In this document: positions 1-4,772 of the stretch, in pieces
Layout of the letters: each line of letters opens with the position of its first letter
Numbering within the stretch: the first letter of the stretch is position 1
Assembly: GCA_945862475.1 (NCBI GenBank)
Contig: CAMAYW010000074.1
Coordinates: 1 to 8,927 of the forward strand
DNA from: Bacteriovorax stolpii
Lineage (GTDB): Bacteria; Bdellovibrionota; Bacteriovoracia; Bacteriovoracales; Bacteriovoracaceae
DNA length: 8,927 bases
Direction of reading: 5' to 3'
Notes under the pieces: model-generated
The model's database searches: none
What the model was told of the DNA's origin: nothing
The model's input: the letters and a program-made list of their open reading frames with translations, nothing else
Position numbers and translations under genes: made by a program

Positions 1-82
1 AAGGAAAAGATTCTCCCCTAAGGGCAGGCATGACCTTGCAACCATCGTCTACTCTGTTCGCCATAAATTGGAAGAGATCTAG
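1..82 (+). CDS. 3' end of an unidentified gene, possibly a winged-helix DNA-binding regulator
   Basis: An open frame enters from the left edge (codons from base 2) and ends at TAG 80-82, giving about 26 C-terminal residues. The tail reads approximately SPKGRHDLATIVYSVRHKLE. The spacing R-x-D, then Ile, then R-x-K-L resembles the last helix of OmpR-type or related winged-helix domains, where an Arg/Lys-rich helix follows the recognition helix. It lacks the RGxGY wing that follows in classical OmpR/PhoB proteins, so the assignment is only suggestive. The gene converges on the rhomboid gene, and an inverted repeat between them may end both transcripts. Most of the gene lies outside the window. 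Confidence 0.4.
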   Translation, partial: RKRFSPKGRHDLATIVYSVRHKLEEI

Positions 83-128
83 CTTATCACTTGATCTGTA
101 AAAGATTTGAGCAACTATTTTAGATTCT

Positions 129-157
129 GTCGAAAAGGTATACGCTACCTTTTCGAC
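129..157. terminator. Perfect 12-bp inverted repeat between convergent genes, probable bidirectional terminator
   Basis: GTCGAAAAGGTA (129-140) and TACCTTTTCGAC (146-157) are perfect reverse complements separated by a 5-base loop. The repeat lies between the convergent ends of the + strand gene and the rhomboid gene and touches the rhomboid stop codon. Neither strand has a strong T-run immediately after the stem, so it may end transcription weakly, act with Rho, or protect 3' ends from degradation. Confidence 0.55.
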
Positions 158-168
158 TACCTTTTCGC
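145..168. repeat. 12-nt tandem duplication doubling the rhomboid stop codon
   Basis: CTACCTTTTCGA (145-156) is followed directly by CTACCTTTTCGC (157-168), 11 of 12 bases identical. On the minus strand the two units read as Ala-Lys-Arg-stop and then Ser-Lys-Arg-stop in the same frame, so the rhomboid gene has two in-frame TAG codons 12 nt apart. One unit also forms the right arm of the neighbouring inverted repeat. Confidence 0.7.
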
Positions 169-777
169 GGAATAGAAAATAAAATAGTAGAGGAGACCAT
201 AGAGTGCACCACCAAGATGGGCCCCGTGACCAATAGGTAGGCTGCTCCCTTTGGTTTGCTGAATGAGCCCCCAAATATCCACTCCAACAACAAGAAGAGA
301 GGCCGTTAGAGCTGGAACAGGGATCAACCCGAAAAGGAATAATTTTTCTTTAGGAAACATCAAGGAATAGAGAAGAATGACCCCCGAGATGGCGCCCGAA
401 GCTCCAAGTGCCTGAAGATTTCCAGCACCGATCCAAAAGGCACTAACAAAGGCGTGGCAAAGAGATGAGAACATTCCTGCTCCCAAATAAAAGATTAAAA
501 ATCTTCTTCCCCCCATCGCATTTTCAAGGACGATTCCAAAGCCATAGAAGACATACATATTGATAAAAATATGAAAAAGCATATTGTGAGAAAAAACGGA
601 TGTTAACAACGTCCATGTTCGTCCTTCGCTGAGTCCATCCCAGCTCACAAGGAAATTTCGGATCATGAACTGGGGATTTGTAAAAAGTGAGATCATCCAC
701 ACGAAGAAAACGGCAACGTTTATTTTTATAATAGAAGTGACGACATTTATATTGATCATTTCTTTGCTCAATATCAT
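157..777 (-). CDS. Rhomboid family intramembrane serine protease
   Basis: This is a 206-residue polytopic membrane protein of the rhomboid family, which cleaves transmembrane substrates within the bilayer using a Ser-His dyad. About six hydrophobic segments are visible. The loop before the second has the rhomboid-type GRTW (52-55), and the second carries H69-x3-N73, matching the oxyanion-supporting HxxxN motif. GASG at 125-128 places the nucleophile at Ser127, and GHGAHLGG near the C-terminus supplies His187. Both catalytic residues are present, so an active protease is expected. The length fits the minimal six-helix bacterial core without extra domains. The start used is ATG at 777. A second ATG at 759 (Met7) is possible, and neither has a clear Shine-Dalgarno. 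It is transcribed divergently from the MFS exporter. The natural substrate cannot be told from context. Confidence 0.93.
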   Translation of the reverse strand: MILSKEMININVVTSIIKINVAVFFVWMISLFTNPQFMIRNFLVSWDGLSEGRTWTLLTSVFSHNMLFHIFINMYVFYGFGIVLENAMGGRRFLIFYLGAGMFSSLCHAFVSAFWIGAGNLQALGASGAISGVILLYSLMFPKEKLFLFGLIPVPALTASLLVVGVDIWGLIQQTKGSSLPIGHGAHLGGALYGLLYYFIFYSAKR

Positions 778-838
778 GGAACAAACTTATTCTTTTTCAA
801 TGAAGTTGAAACGACTCATCCTTTCCTGTCTCTTTTAG
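776..838 (+). other. Possible 20-codon leader ORF ahead of the MFS gene
   Basis: ATG at 776 opens a 20-codon frame that closes with TAG 836-838, two bases before the GTG at 841 and 17 bases before the ATG at 856. A second in-frame ATG at 800 would give a 12-residue Lys- and Leu-rich peptide. The MFS gene lacks its own clear Shine-Dalgarno, so translational coupling is conceivable. The leader also lacks a visible ribosome site, and its start overlaps the complement of the rhomboid start codon, so it may be chance. Confidence 0.2.
795..811. promoter_or_regulatory. Candidate operator dyad between divergent rhomboid and MFS genes
   Basis: TTTCAA (795-800) and TTGAAA (806-811) form a perfect 6-bp dyad with a 5-base centre in the 63-bp gap between the divergent genes. 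This is a common architecture for a dimeric repressor or activator site controlling both directions. No convincing -35/-10 pair could be fixed on either strand, and AT-rich dyads of this size occur by chance. Confidence 0.25.
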
Positions 839-855
839 CTGTGATAAGCTGGGTC

Positions 856-2082
856 ATGCCTTCTGACTTTAAAAAACTTATGTTCGCCCGCTTTTTCTTT
901 ACTTTTGCCGTTCAAATGCAGGCAATCGTTCTCGGTTGGCGAATGTATGAACTTACGAAAGACGCACTCTATTTAGGACTTATTGGACTTGCAGAAGCGA
1001 TACCCGCCTTAGGACTTGCTCTCTTTGCAGGATATATTGTGGATCGAGGTAGACCACTTATCATTTATCGACGACTCACTTTCGTAAGCTTAACCTCTGG
1101 TCTATTAATGCTCTTAACTCAACTTCCCTCCATGGGAATTTCAGTTGATCTTCAAGTTAAATTACTTTTTATTTCATCTTTTCTCACTGGAGTTGCACGG
1201 GCCTTTTCTCAACCTTCCATGTATTCGCTAGTGCCTAAAATTATCCCACGACACCTTCTTCCTCAATCCTCAGCTTGGATGTCTTCCGCAATGCAAACTG
1301 CACGGATGTCAGGGCCAGCGGTTGGTGGAATTCTTTATGGATTTTTAGGTGTATCAGGTACGGCCCTTATTATCTGTATCTGCTTAACTGTGACCTCATT
1401 CACACTTTTCATGATGAGGTTGAATCATCCAGCGAATACACCGACACCTGGAAAATCAGTTAAAGAGGATTTACTTTCTGGGTTAAAATTTGTTTTCTCA
1501 CATCCTATCTTATTTCCAGCAATGTCTCTTGATATGGTTTCTGTTTTATTTGGTGGAGTCACGGCACTTCTTCCTGTTTATGCTGCAGAAATTCTTTTCG
1601 TAGGTCCCCAAGGCTTGGGTCTTTTACGAGCGTCTCCAGCCATAGGAGCCTTTATCATGAGCACATGGCTTATTAAGGGAGGACTTCAAAATCAGGCGGG
1701 AAAAAAACTTTTCTCTTCTGTTGCTGGATTTGGAGTTTGTATCTTAGTATTTGCCTTTAGCCGAAACTATATCCTATCCATGATTTCACTTATCGCAAGT
1801 GGGATGTTTGATAGTGTCTCTATGGTTATTCGAACAGCTGCTGTTCAACTTTCTTCTCCTGATGATATGAGAGGAAGAATTTCGGCAGTAAACTCAATTT
1901 TTATTGGTTCATCCAATGAAATTGGTGAATTTGAATCAGGAGTGACGGCCAAATTCATGGGTACATTTCCAGCGGCCGTCTTCGGTGGTGTCATGTGCCT
2001 CATTTCAGTGTTTACCATTTCTTTCTTTTCTCCAAAGTTACGGCAACTTGATTTGAAAGAACTAGAAAAAGAAAAATCATAA
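856..2082 (+). CDS. EntS-like major facilitator superfamily exporter (MFS_3 type)
   Basis: This is a 408-residue transporter with about twelve hydrophobic segments. The first cytoplasmic loop carries an MFS motif A remnant, G-Y-I-V-D-R-G-R, at about residues 59-66. The C-terminal half has the block conserved in the enterobactin exporter EntS and its relatives: DDMRGR at about 336-341, then FIGSSNEIGEFESG at about 349-362. Family members export siderophores or drugs by proton antiport across the inner membrane. No siderophore synthesis gene lies nearby, so the substrate is open. Start choice is uncertain. GTG at 841 is in frame and adds five residues, but neither site has a Shine-Dalgarno. ATG 856 was preferred because it is the commoner codon and leaves the first helix intact. 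A hairpin follows the stop codon. Confidence 0.9.
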   Translation: MPSDFKKLMFARFFFTFAVQMQAIVLGWRMYELTKDALYLGLIGLAEAIPALGLALFAGYIVDRGRPLIIYRRLTFVSLTSGLLMLLTQLPSMGISVDLQVKLLFISSFLTGVARAFSQPSMYSLVPKIIPRHLLPQSSAWMSSAMQTARMSGPAVGGILYGFLGVSGTALIICICLTVTSFTLFMMRLNHPANTPTPGKSVKEDLLSGLKFVFSHPILFPAMSLDMVSVLFGGVTALLPVYAAEILFVGPQGLGLLRASPAIGAFIMSTWLIKGGLQNQAGKKLFSSVAGFGVCILVFAFSRNYILSMISLIASGMFDSVSMVIRTAAVQLSSPDDMRGRISAVNSIFIGSSNEIGEFESGVTAKFMGTFPAAVFGGVMCLISVFTISFFSPKLRQLDLKELEKEKS

Positions 2083-2084
2083 CA

Positions 2085-2114
2085 TGACTGGATTCCGTCC
2101 ATGAAATCCAGTCA
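2085..2114. terminator. Hairpin between convergent MFS and small exported-protein genes
   Basis: TGACTGGATT (2085-2094) pairs with AATCCAGTCA (2105-2114), a perfect 10-bp stem with a 10-base loop. It begins three bases after the MFS stop and ends 11 bases before the end of the minus-strand gene. A T-rich stretch lies several bases beyond the stem when read on the minus strand, inside the MFS 3' end. No T-run follows on the plus strand. A shared terminator is the likeliest role. Confidence 0.6.
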
Positions 2115-2125
2115 AGAGAGTCAAC

Positions 2126-2386
2126 TTACTCGATAACATCCTTCAGTTGTTTTTTTTCTTCTTTCATTTCCATTTTTTGAATTTGACCTTGTTCAGTTAA
2201 TTCAAATCTGCAAGATTGATATCCTTCAAGACTAGTAGCTGATGAAATACAGTTCCTTGCCTCTTTTAATTGATTCATTTGTTGATCAATCTTTAAATTG
2301 GCTTTTTGTTTTAAAGAGGAAAGTTCCGACTGAGCAAAACTTGCAAGAGTTGAGACAAAAGCAAAAGTCATGAATAACATCTTCAT
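2126..2386 (-). CDS. Small exported protein with two cysteines, function unknown
   Basis: This 86-residue protein is not recognised as a named family. Residues 1-18 are a Sec signal peptide (Lys at position 2, hydrophobic core, S-F-A ahead of Gln19), so the mature protein of about 68 residues should be periplasmic or secreted. The mature part is rich in Lys, Glu and Gln and looks helical or coiled-coil. Cys46 and Cys59 sit in the arrangement A-R-N-C, 12 residues, C-R and could form a disulfide. The start is well supported by AAAGGAGT at 2391-2398, four bases before the ATG. The 16 bases from that ribosome site into codon 2 are the same as at the 3681 gene. It lies alone on its strand between two plus-strand genes, so it is probably monocistronic. 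Confidence 0.75.
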   Translation of the reverse strand: MKMLFMTFAFVSTLASFAQSELSSLKQKANLKIDQQMNQLKEARNCISSATSLEGYQSCRFELTEQGQIQKMEMKEEKKQLKDVIE

Positions 2387-2390
2387 AAAG

Positions 2391-2398
2391 ACTCCTTT
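2391..2398 (-). promoter_or_regulatory. Strong ribosome binding site of the 86-residue exported protein
   Basis: AAAGGAGT on the minus strand stands four bases before ATG 2386 and fixes the start. The 12-mer AAAGGAGTCTTT containing it can fold weakly on itself (AAAG with CTTT). The same 12-mer also occurs at 3728-3739 on the plus strand. Confidence 0.75.
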
Positions 2399-2477
2399 GT
2401 TTTTTCATCACGAAGGATGTTCCATGATCAATGATCGATCGTAAAGATGCAGCGAAAATAACCTGTTAAGGTTTGTT

Positions 2478-2491
2478 GTCTATTACTAGAC
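2478..2491. promoter_or_regulatory. Candidate operator dyad upstream of the DoxX gene
   Basis: GTCTA (2478-2482) and TAGAC (2487-2491) form a perfect 5-bp dyad with a 4-base centre, 63 bp before the DoxX start, in the 167-bp divergent gap. DoxX genes are often controlled by MarR/HxlR-type repressors that bind such short dyads. No clear promoter was found to anchor it, so the call is weak. Elsewhere this gap holds a GATC-rich tandem heptamer at 2424-2437 and nothing else that I can support. Confidence 0.22.
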
Positions 2492-2542
2492 TTTAATTCT
2501 GCGTTGATATTTCAAAGAAGAGCCATCATCATTAAAAAATCG

Positions 2543-2549
2543 AAGGAGG
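2543..2549 (+). promoter_or_regulatory. Consensus ribosome binding site of the DoxX gene
   Basis: AAGGAGG, a full Shine-Dalgarno, lies four bases before ATG 2554. It decides the start in favour of 2554 over the internal ATG at 2620, which would remove a 22-residue N-terminal extension. Confidence 0.85.
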
Positions 2550-2553
2550 ATCT

Positions 2554-3024
2554 ATGCCATCCATTTTTCATCCTAGACCAAATTATTTTCCTGAAGTGAC
2601 ATCGGAACGATCCATCAACATGAATTGGATAGTGCCAGTTTCTCGATTATTATTTTCTCAAATTTTTATTATTTCGGGATTTAATCATTTTACCTCAGGA
2701 AGCATAAGCTATGCTGATTCGATGGGAGTACCAATGGCCGATATGCTCGTTCCCATCTCTGGCCTTGTCGCCATCCTTGGTGGGGGAAGCATCCTCTTGG
2801 GACTTCATGCTCGTTTTGGAGGTCTACTCATCACTCTGTTTTTAATACCCGTCACAATAATGATGCATCAGTTTTGGACTTACTCTAATCCGATGGAAGC
2901 TCAAATGCAGATGATTCACTTTTTGAAGAACTTAGCACTTATTGGTGGGGCCCTACTATTTGCTTTTTATGGAGCAGGGCCAGTGAGTATGGATTCTAGA
3001 AAAGACAGACAAGCGAAGAGATAA
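2554..3024 (+). CDS. DoxX family inner-membrane protein
   Basis: This 156-residue protein has four hydrophobic helices (about 25-43, 64-85, 88-107 and 120-141), the typical DoxX layout. Family-like marks are the F-S-Q-I-F-I-I-S-G-F-N-H-F end of helix 1, G-L-H-A-R-F-G-G after helix 2, M-M-H-Q-F-W at the end of helix 3, F-L-K-N-L-A-L-I-G-G in helix 4 and a G-A-G-P-V-S-M-D tail. DoxX proteins are linked to thiosulfate/quinone chemistry in archaea and to redox-stress membrane complexes in bacteria, but most have no proven activity. The 22-residue polar N-terminal extension before helix 1 is longer than usual. The perfect Shine-Dalgarno upstream supports it as real. The gene ends three bases from the convergent 217-residue gene and has a terminator lying over both ends. 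Confidence 0.88.
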   Translation: MPSIFHPRPNYFPEVTSERSINMNWIVPVSRLLFSQIFIISGFNHFTSGSISYADSMGVPMADMLVPISGLVAILGGGSILLGLHARFGGLLITLFLIPVTIMMHQFWTYSNPMEAQMQMIHFLKNLALIGGALLFAFYGAGPVSMDSRKDRQAKR

Positions 3025-3049
3025 CTATCACTTCGCTTCGTTTATTTTT
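3011..3049 (+). terminator. Intrinsic terminator embedded in two convergent gene ends
   Basis: AAGCGAAG (3011-3018) pairs with CTTCGCTT (3031-3038). Inside, after one A-A mismatch, GAT (3020-3022) pairs with ATC (3027-3029) around a 4-base loop. The stem is followed by T-rich TTTATTTTT (3041-3049), as expected for Rho-independent termination of the DoxX transcript. It contains the stop codons of both the DoxX gene and the minus-strand gene, so it may also halt minus-strand transcription, with a weaker tail there. Confidence 0.7.
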
Positions 3050-3681
3050 CGGAAAATATTTTTAGATTTAGCGACCTTGTACTTTAACTTTGGACCAAGC
3101 TTTATACGTGGTTGCTTCACGAGAGATCCATCACAAATTGTTCCAGACGCATCAAGATCCACCAATTCTTTAATGAATAGGTCTTTCGGGAGAGGAAGCT
3201 TTTGATCTTTATGAGACTGACGTGAGTACAAGTCATAGAGCTTGTTAGAATAGTGATCACCACGATTCAGTTGATGTTCAGCAACCGTTTTCACAATGAG
3301 AGTGTGCCTATGAAGCGTTACTCCTGTTTTCACTGTATCTGTTGCAGAATAAACGGCACCTGCAAGTGATCCGGCCAAGCCACCTAAGATAACCGCACCT
3401 AAAGCGTCCCAACCCTCGATAGAAAATAACTTAGCAACGACTGCTCCTGAACCTAATCCCACGTACGCAGAAGCCACTGTCCCCACCGCAAACGTGACTG
3501 GGGTGAGAGTTAGTTTAACAATAAGCTGGTTTCTTCTTTTTAAGTATTCATCCATACAGGTACTGTCTGGATTTGCGGTTTCTAGATGGGTTTTGATTTC
3601 TTTAACTCTTATTTTGTCGACTTCATCGGCCTGAACATTCAAGACAGAAAAAATCATCACGAGAGAGAGGAAAAATTTCAT
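3028..3681 (-). CDS. Exported protein with glycine-zipper hydrophobic segments, function unknown
   Basis: This 217-residue protein matches no family I can name. Residues 1-18 form a Sec signal peptide ending V-Q-A before Asp19. Two hydrophobic, small-residue-rich stretches follow, about 62-85 and 93-113. Their regularly spaced Gly/Ala (G-L-G-S-G-A; L-G-G-L-A-G-S-L-A-G-A) resembles glycine-zipper helices of membrane-inserting or oligomerising proteins. The C-terminal hundred residues are polar and basic, ending in a Lys-rich tail. Cys42 and Cys183 are the only cysteines in the mature part and flank the hydrophobic hairpin, so a disulfide is possible. The start follows an excellent Shine-Dalgarno (AAGGAGT, 3686-3692), which the upstream hairpin would pair completely. 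It is the last of four consecutive minus-strand genes. It could be an outer-membrane-associated or envelope-stress factor, which is speculation. Confidence 0.72.
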   Translation of the reverse strand: MKFFLSLVMIFSVLNVQADEVDKIRVKEIKTHLETANPDSTCMDEYLKRRNQLIVKLTLTPVTFAVGTVASAYVGLGSGAVVAKLFSIEGWDALGAVILGGLAGSLAGAVYSATDTVKTGVTLHRHTLIVKTVAEHQLNRGDHYSNKLYDLYSRQSHKDQKLPLPKDLFIKELVDLDASGTICDGSLVKQPRIKLGPKLKYKVAKSKNIFRKINEAK

Positions 3682-3739
3682 AAAGACTCCTTAAGAGATC
3701 CCTTTTTATCACATCAAGGGACCACTTAAAGGAGTCTTT
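3682..3739 (-). promoter_or_regulatory. Long 5'-leader hairpin sequestering the Shine-Dalgarno of the 3681 gene
   Basis: Three stem blocks pair: 3682-3692 with 3729-3739 (11 bp, perfect), 3693-3695 with 3725-3727, and 3699-3704 with 3716-3721 (TCCCTT/AAGGGA), around an 11-base loop. A one-base bulge lies at 3728 and there is a 3x3 internal loop. In minus-strand mRNA the downstream arm contains the whole ribosome site AAGGAGT and ends next to the ATG, while the upstream arm is its complement. That is the geometry of a translational switch or attenuator. It needs a transcript that begins upstream of base 3739, for example read-through from the lipoprotein gene. Confidence 0.45.
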
Positions 3740-3750
3740 GTAGATTTTGC

Positions 3751-3766
3751 AGGGTACTTAAACCCT
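3751..3766 (-). terminator. Short hairpin after the lipoprotein gene
   Basis: AGGGT (3751-3755) and ACCCT (3762-3766) form a 5-bp stem with a 6-base loop, eight bases beyond the lipoprotein stop codon. There is no T-run after it on the minus strand, so it is at best a weak terminator or a 3'-end stabiliser. Confidence 0.25.
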
Positions 3767-3774
3767 TGATTTAA

Positions 3775-4242
3775 TTATTTCTGAACTGAATTCGTGGTTG
3801 GTTTATGACGAATATCTTTAATTCTACCAGCATAACCAGAAACAAGGGCCGTGACTTCCTTGTAAATTCCTAGAAATGTATGAACCCTTACCACATACTG
3901 AGGGGCCACAATCACGTCAGCTTTATTAGGTACAACAGCATTATAGGCAGCTGCCGATTTTGTATCCTCAACAACGCCTCCAGAAAACAAGCTAAAGCCA
4001 GAACCAGAACCATCATAGTTCACACCATCAACATAATCTTGTGCTGAATGAATGTTTATAAAACCAAACAACTTCGATTGTTTTGCTGTTCCGTGGATTT
4101 TTTTACTCATATCGATATCAAGCTCAGCTTCAAGACGAGACGTTAATGAAACATCGAGAGCGCTACTTTTTTGATTTCTATTGGTCGTGGTTGAGCAAGA
4201 ATACAGGAATGACATGGACAAAATGAGTACGACTAATTTCAT
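3775..4242 (-). CDS. Small outer-membrane-type lipoprotein, function unknown
   Basis: This 155-residue protein starts at ATG 4242. A longer frame from 4278 adds 12 residues but is rejected, because TTAGGAG (4248-4254) stands five bases before ATG 4242 and only that start yields a proper signal peptide. Residues 2-15 form a short basic then hydrophobic leader, ending in the lipobox L13-Y14-S15-C16. Cys16 should be lipidated. Ser17 after it argues against inner-membrane retention, so the outer membrane is likely. The mature part has a Ser/Thr/Asn-rich linker. A compact domain follows with G-F-S-L-F-S-G-G, a Lys-Ser-Ala-Ala-Ala-Tyr-Asn segment, A-D-V-I-V-A-P-Q-Y and a final V-S-G-Y-A-G. I cannot give the domain a secure family name. 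It is the third gene of the minus-strand run. Confidence 0.75.
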   Translation of the reverse strand: MKLVVLILSMSFLYSCSTTTNRNQKSSALDVSLTSRLEAELDIDMSKKIHGTAKQSKLFGFINIHSAQDYVDGVNYDGSGSGFSLFSGGVVEDTKSAAAYNAVVPNKADVIVAPQYVVRVHTFLGIYKEVTALVSGYAGRIKDIRHKPTTNSVQK

Positions 4243-4325
4243 AAATTCTCCTAAGGTTATTAGGACATTAGAAATCAATTCCTGATAAATTTAAACTTTA
4301 AAAGAAAATGGAAAAATTCTCCTAA
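4243..4325 (-). repeat. 12-nt direct repeat carrying the lipoprotein ribosome site
   Basis: TTAGGAGAATTT on the minus strand occurs at 4243-4254, where it is the lipoprotein ribosome site, and again at 4314-4325, where it overlaps the stop codon of the preceding gene. The copies are 71 bp apart. No ATG follows the second copy at a useful distance, so it looks like a non-functional duplicate or a chance repeat. The rest of the 79-bp gap is AT-rich and shows no clear promoter. Confidence 0.5.
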
Positions 4326-4744
4326 CGCGGAGTTTTCTTTTTCAAAGCATCTTGCTCAAATAAATAGATACCTACACAGATTTTATAATCCGAAGGAGAC
4401 TCGAAGGAGGCAAAGGTTTTACCGATAAGAAATCTTAACTTTTTTCCAGTCTTACTTTTTAGTTCAGCAACTCCGAGATCTGATCCACCAGTAAATGATT
4501 CTGAAGTTAGTTTAGTCTGGGAACCTGTTTCAAAATACTCACAGTCAAAATCTATATCGTTATTTTTATTTTTCTTACAAACTAAATCAAAAGACGACTG
4601 TAGTGATTCTTTCAAATGTCCTTTTTCTAAATCTGCAGCAAGCTCCTTACATTTATCAAAGGCAAAAAGGATATTATCCCTAATAGGAGCAGCATGAGAT
4701 GAGAAGGAGAGAATGAAAATAAATGATAAGTATTTTTTCTTCAC
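4322..4744 (-). CDS. Exported four-cysteine protein, function unknown
   Basis: This 140-residue protein, read from GTG at 4744, is not recognised. The resulting N-terminus (Met, three Lys, then a hydrophobic run to S-H-A at 16-18) is a textbook Sec signal peptide. TTG at 4747 is an in-frame alternative one codon earlier. There is no ATG in frame and the ribosome site is poor, so the start is tentative. The mature part has Cys32, Cys56, Cys68 and Cys123, an even number that could make two disulfides. It is mixed alpha/beta in character, with a Lys-rich C-terminus. The gene begins 28 bases after the kinase stop codon, so it is probably co-transcribed with the kinase and perhaps translated by coupling. 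A ligand-binding or accessory role for the sensor pathway is possible but unproven. Confidence 0.68.
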   Translation of the reverse strand: MKKKYLSFIFILSFSSHAAPIRDNILFAFDKCKELAADLEKGHLKESLQSSFDLVCKKNKNNDIDFDCEYFETGSQTKLTSESFTGGSDLGVAELKSKTGKKLRFLIGKTFASFESPSDYKICVGIYLFEQDALKKKTPR

Positions 4745-4772
4745 CAAATGATCTTATCATAGGAATCAATTC

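Noticed and set aside
524..784. Minus-strand open frame overlapping the rhomboid N-terminal half
   Set aside because: It runs in another frame of the rhomboid gene, has no recognisable domain, and conflicts with a gene whose catalytic motifs are complete.
1275..1463. Short plus-strand frame inside the MFS gene
   Set aside because: It is an out-of-frame shadow of the transporter, with no ribosome site or motif.
1845..2102. Minus-strand open frame opposite the end of the MFS gene
   Set aside because: It is antisense to the strongly conserved EntS-like C-terminal block and would run through the hairpin; its composition is not protein-like.
3682..3739. The long hairpin read as an ordinary intrinsic terminator of the lipoprotein gene
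   Set aside because: Only three T bases follow the stem before the next ATG, and the arm coincides exactly with that gene's ribosome site. Attenuation cannot be fully excluded.
4243..4278. Upstream ATG at 4278 as the lipoprotein start
   Set aside because: It would bury the ribosome site inside coding sequence and put 12 residues ahead of a proper lipoprotein signal.
4742..4760. Frameshift at the A-run near the start of the four-cysteine gene, linking it to ATG 4760
   Set aside because: ATG 4760 is in another frame that soon stops, and GTG 4744 alone gives a complete, typical signal peptide, so no sequencing error or frameshift is needed.
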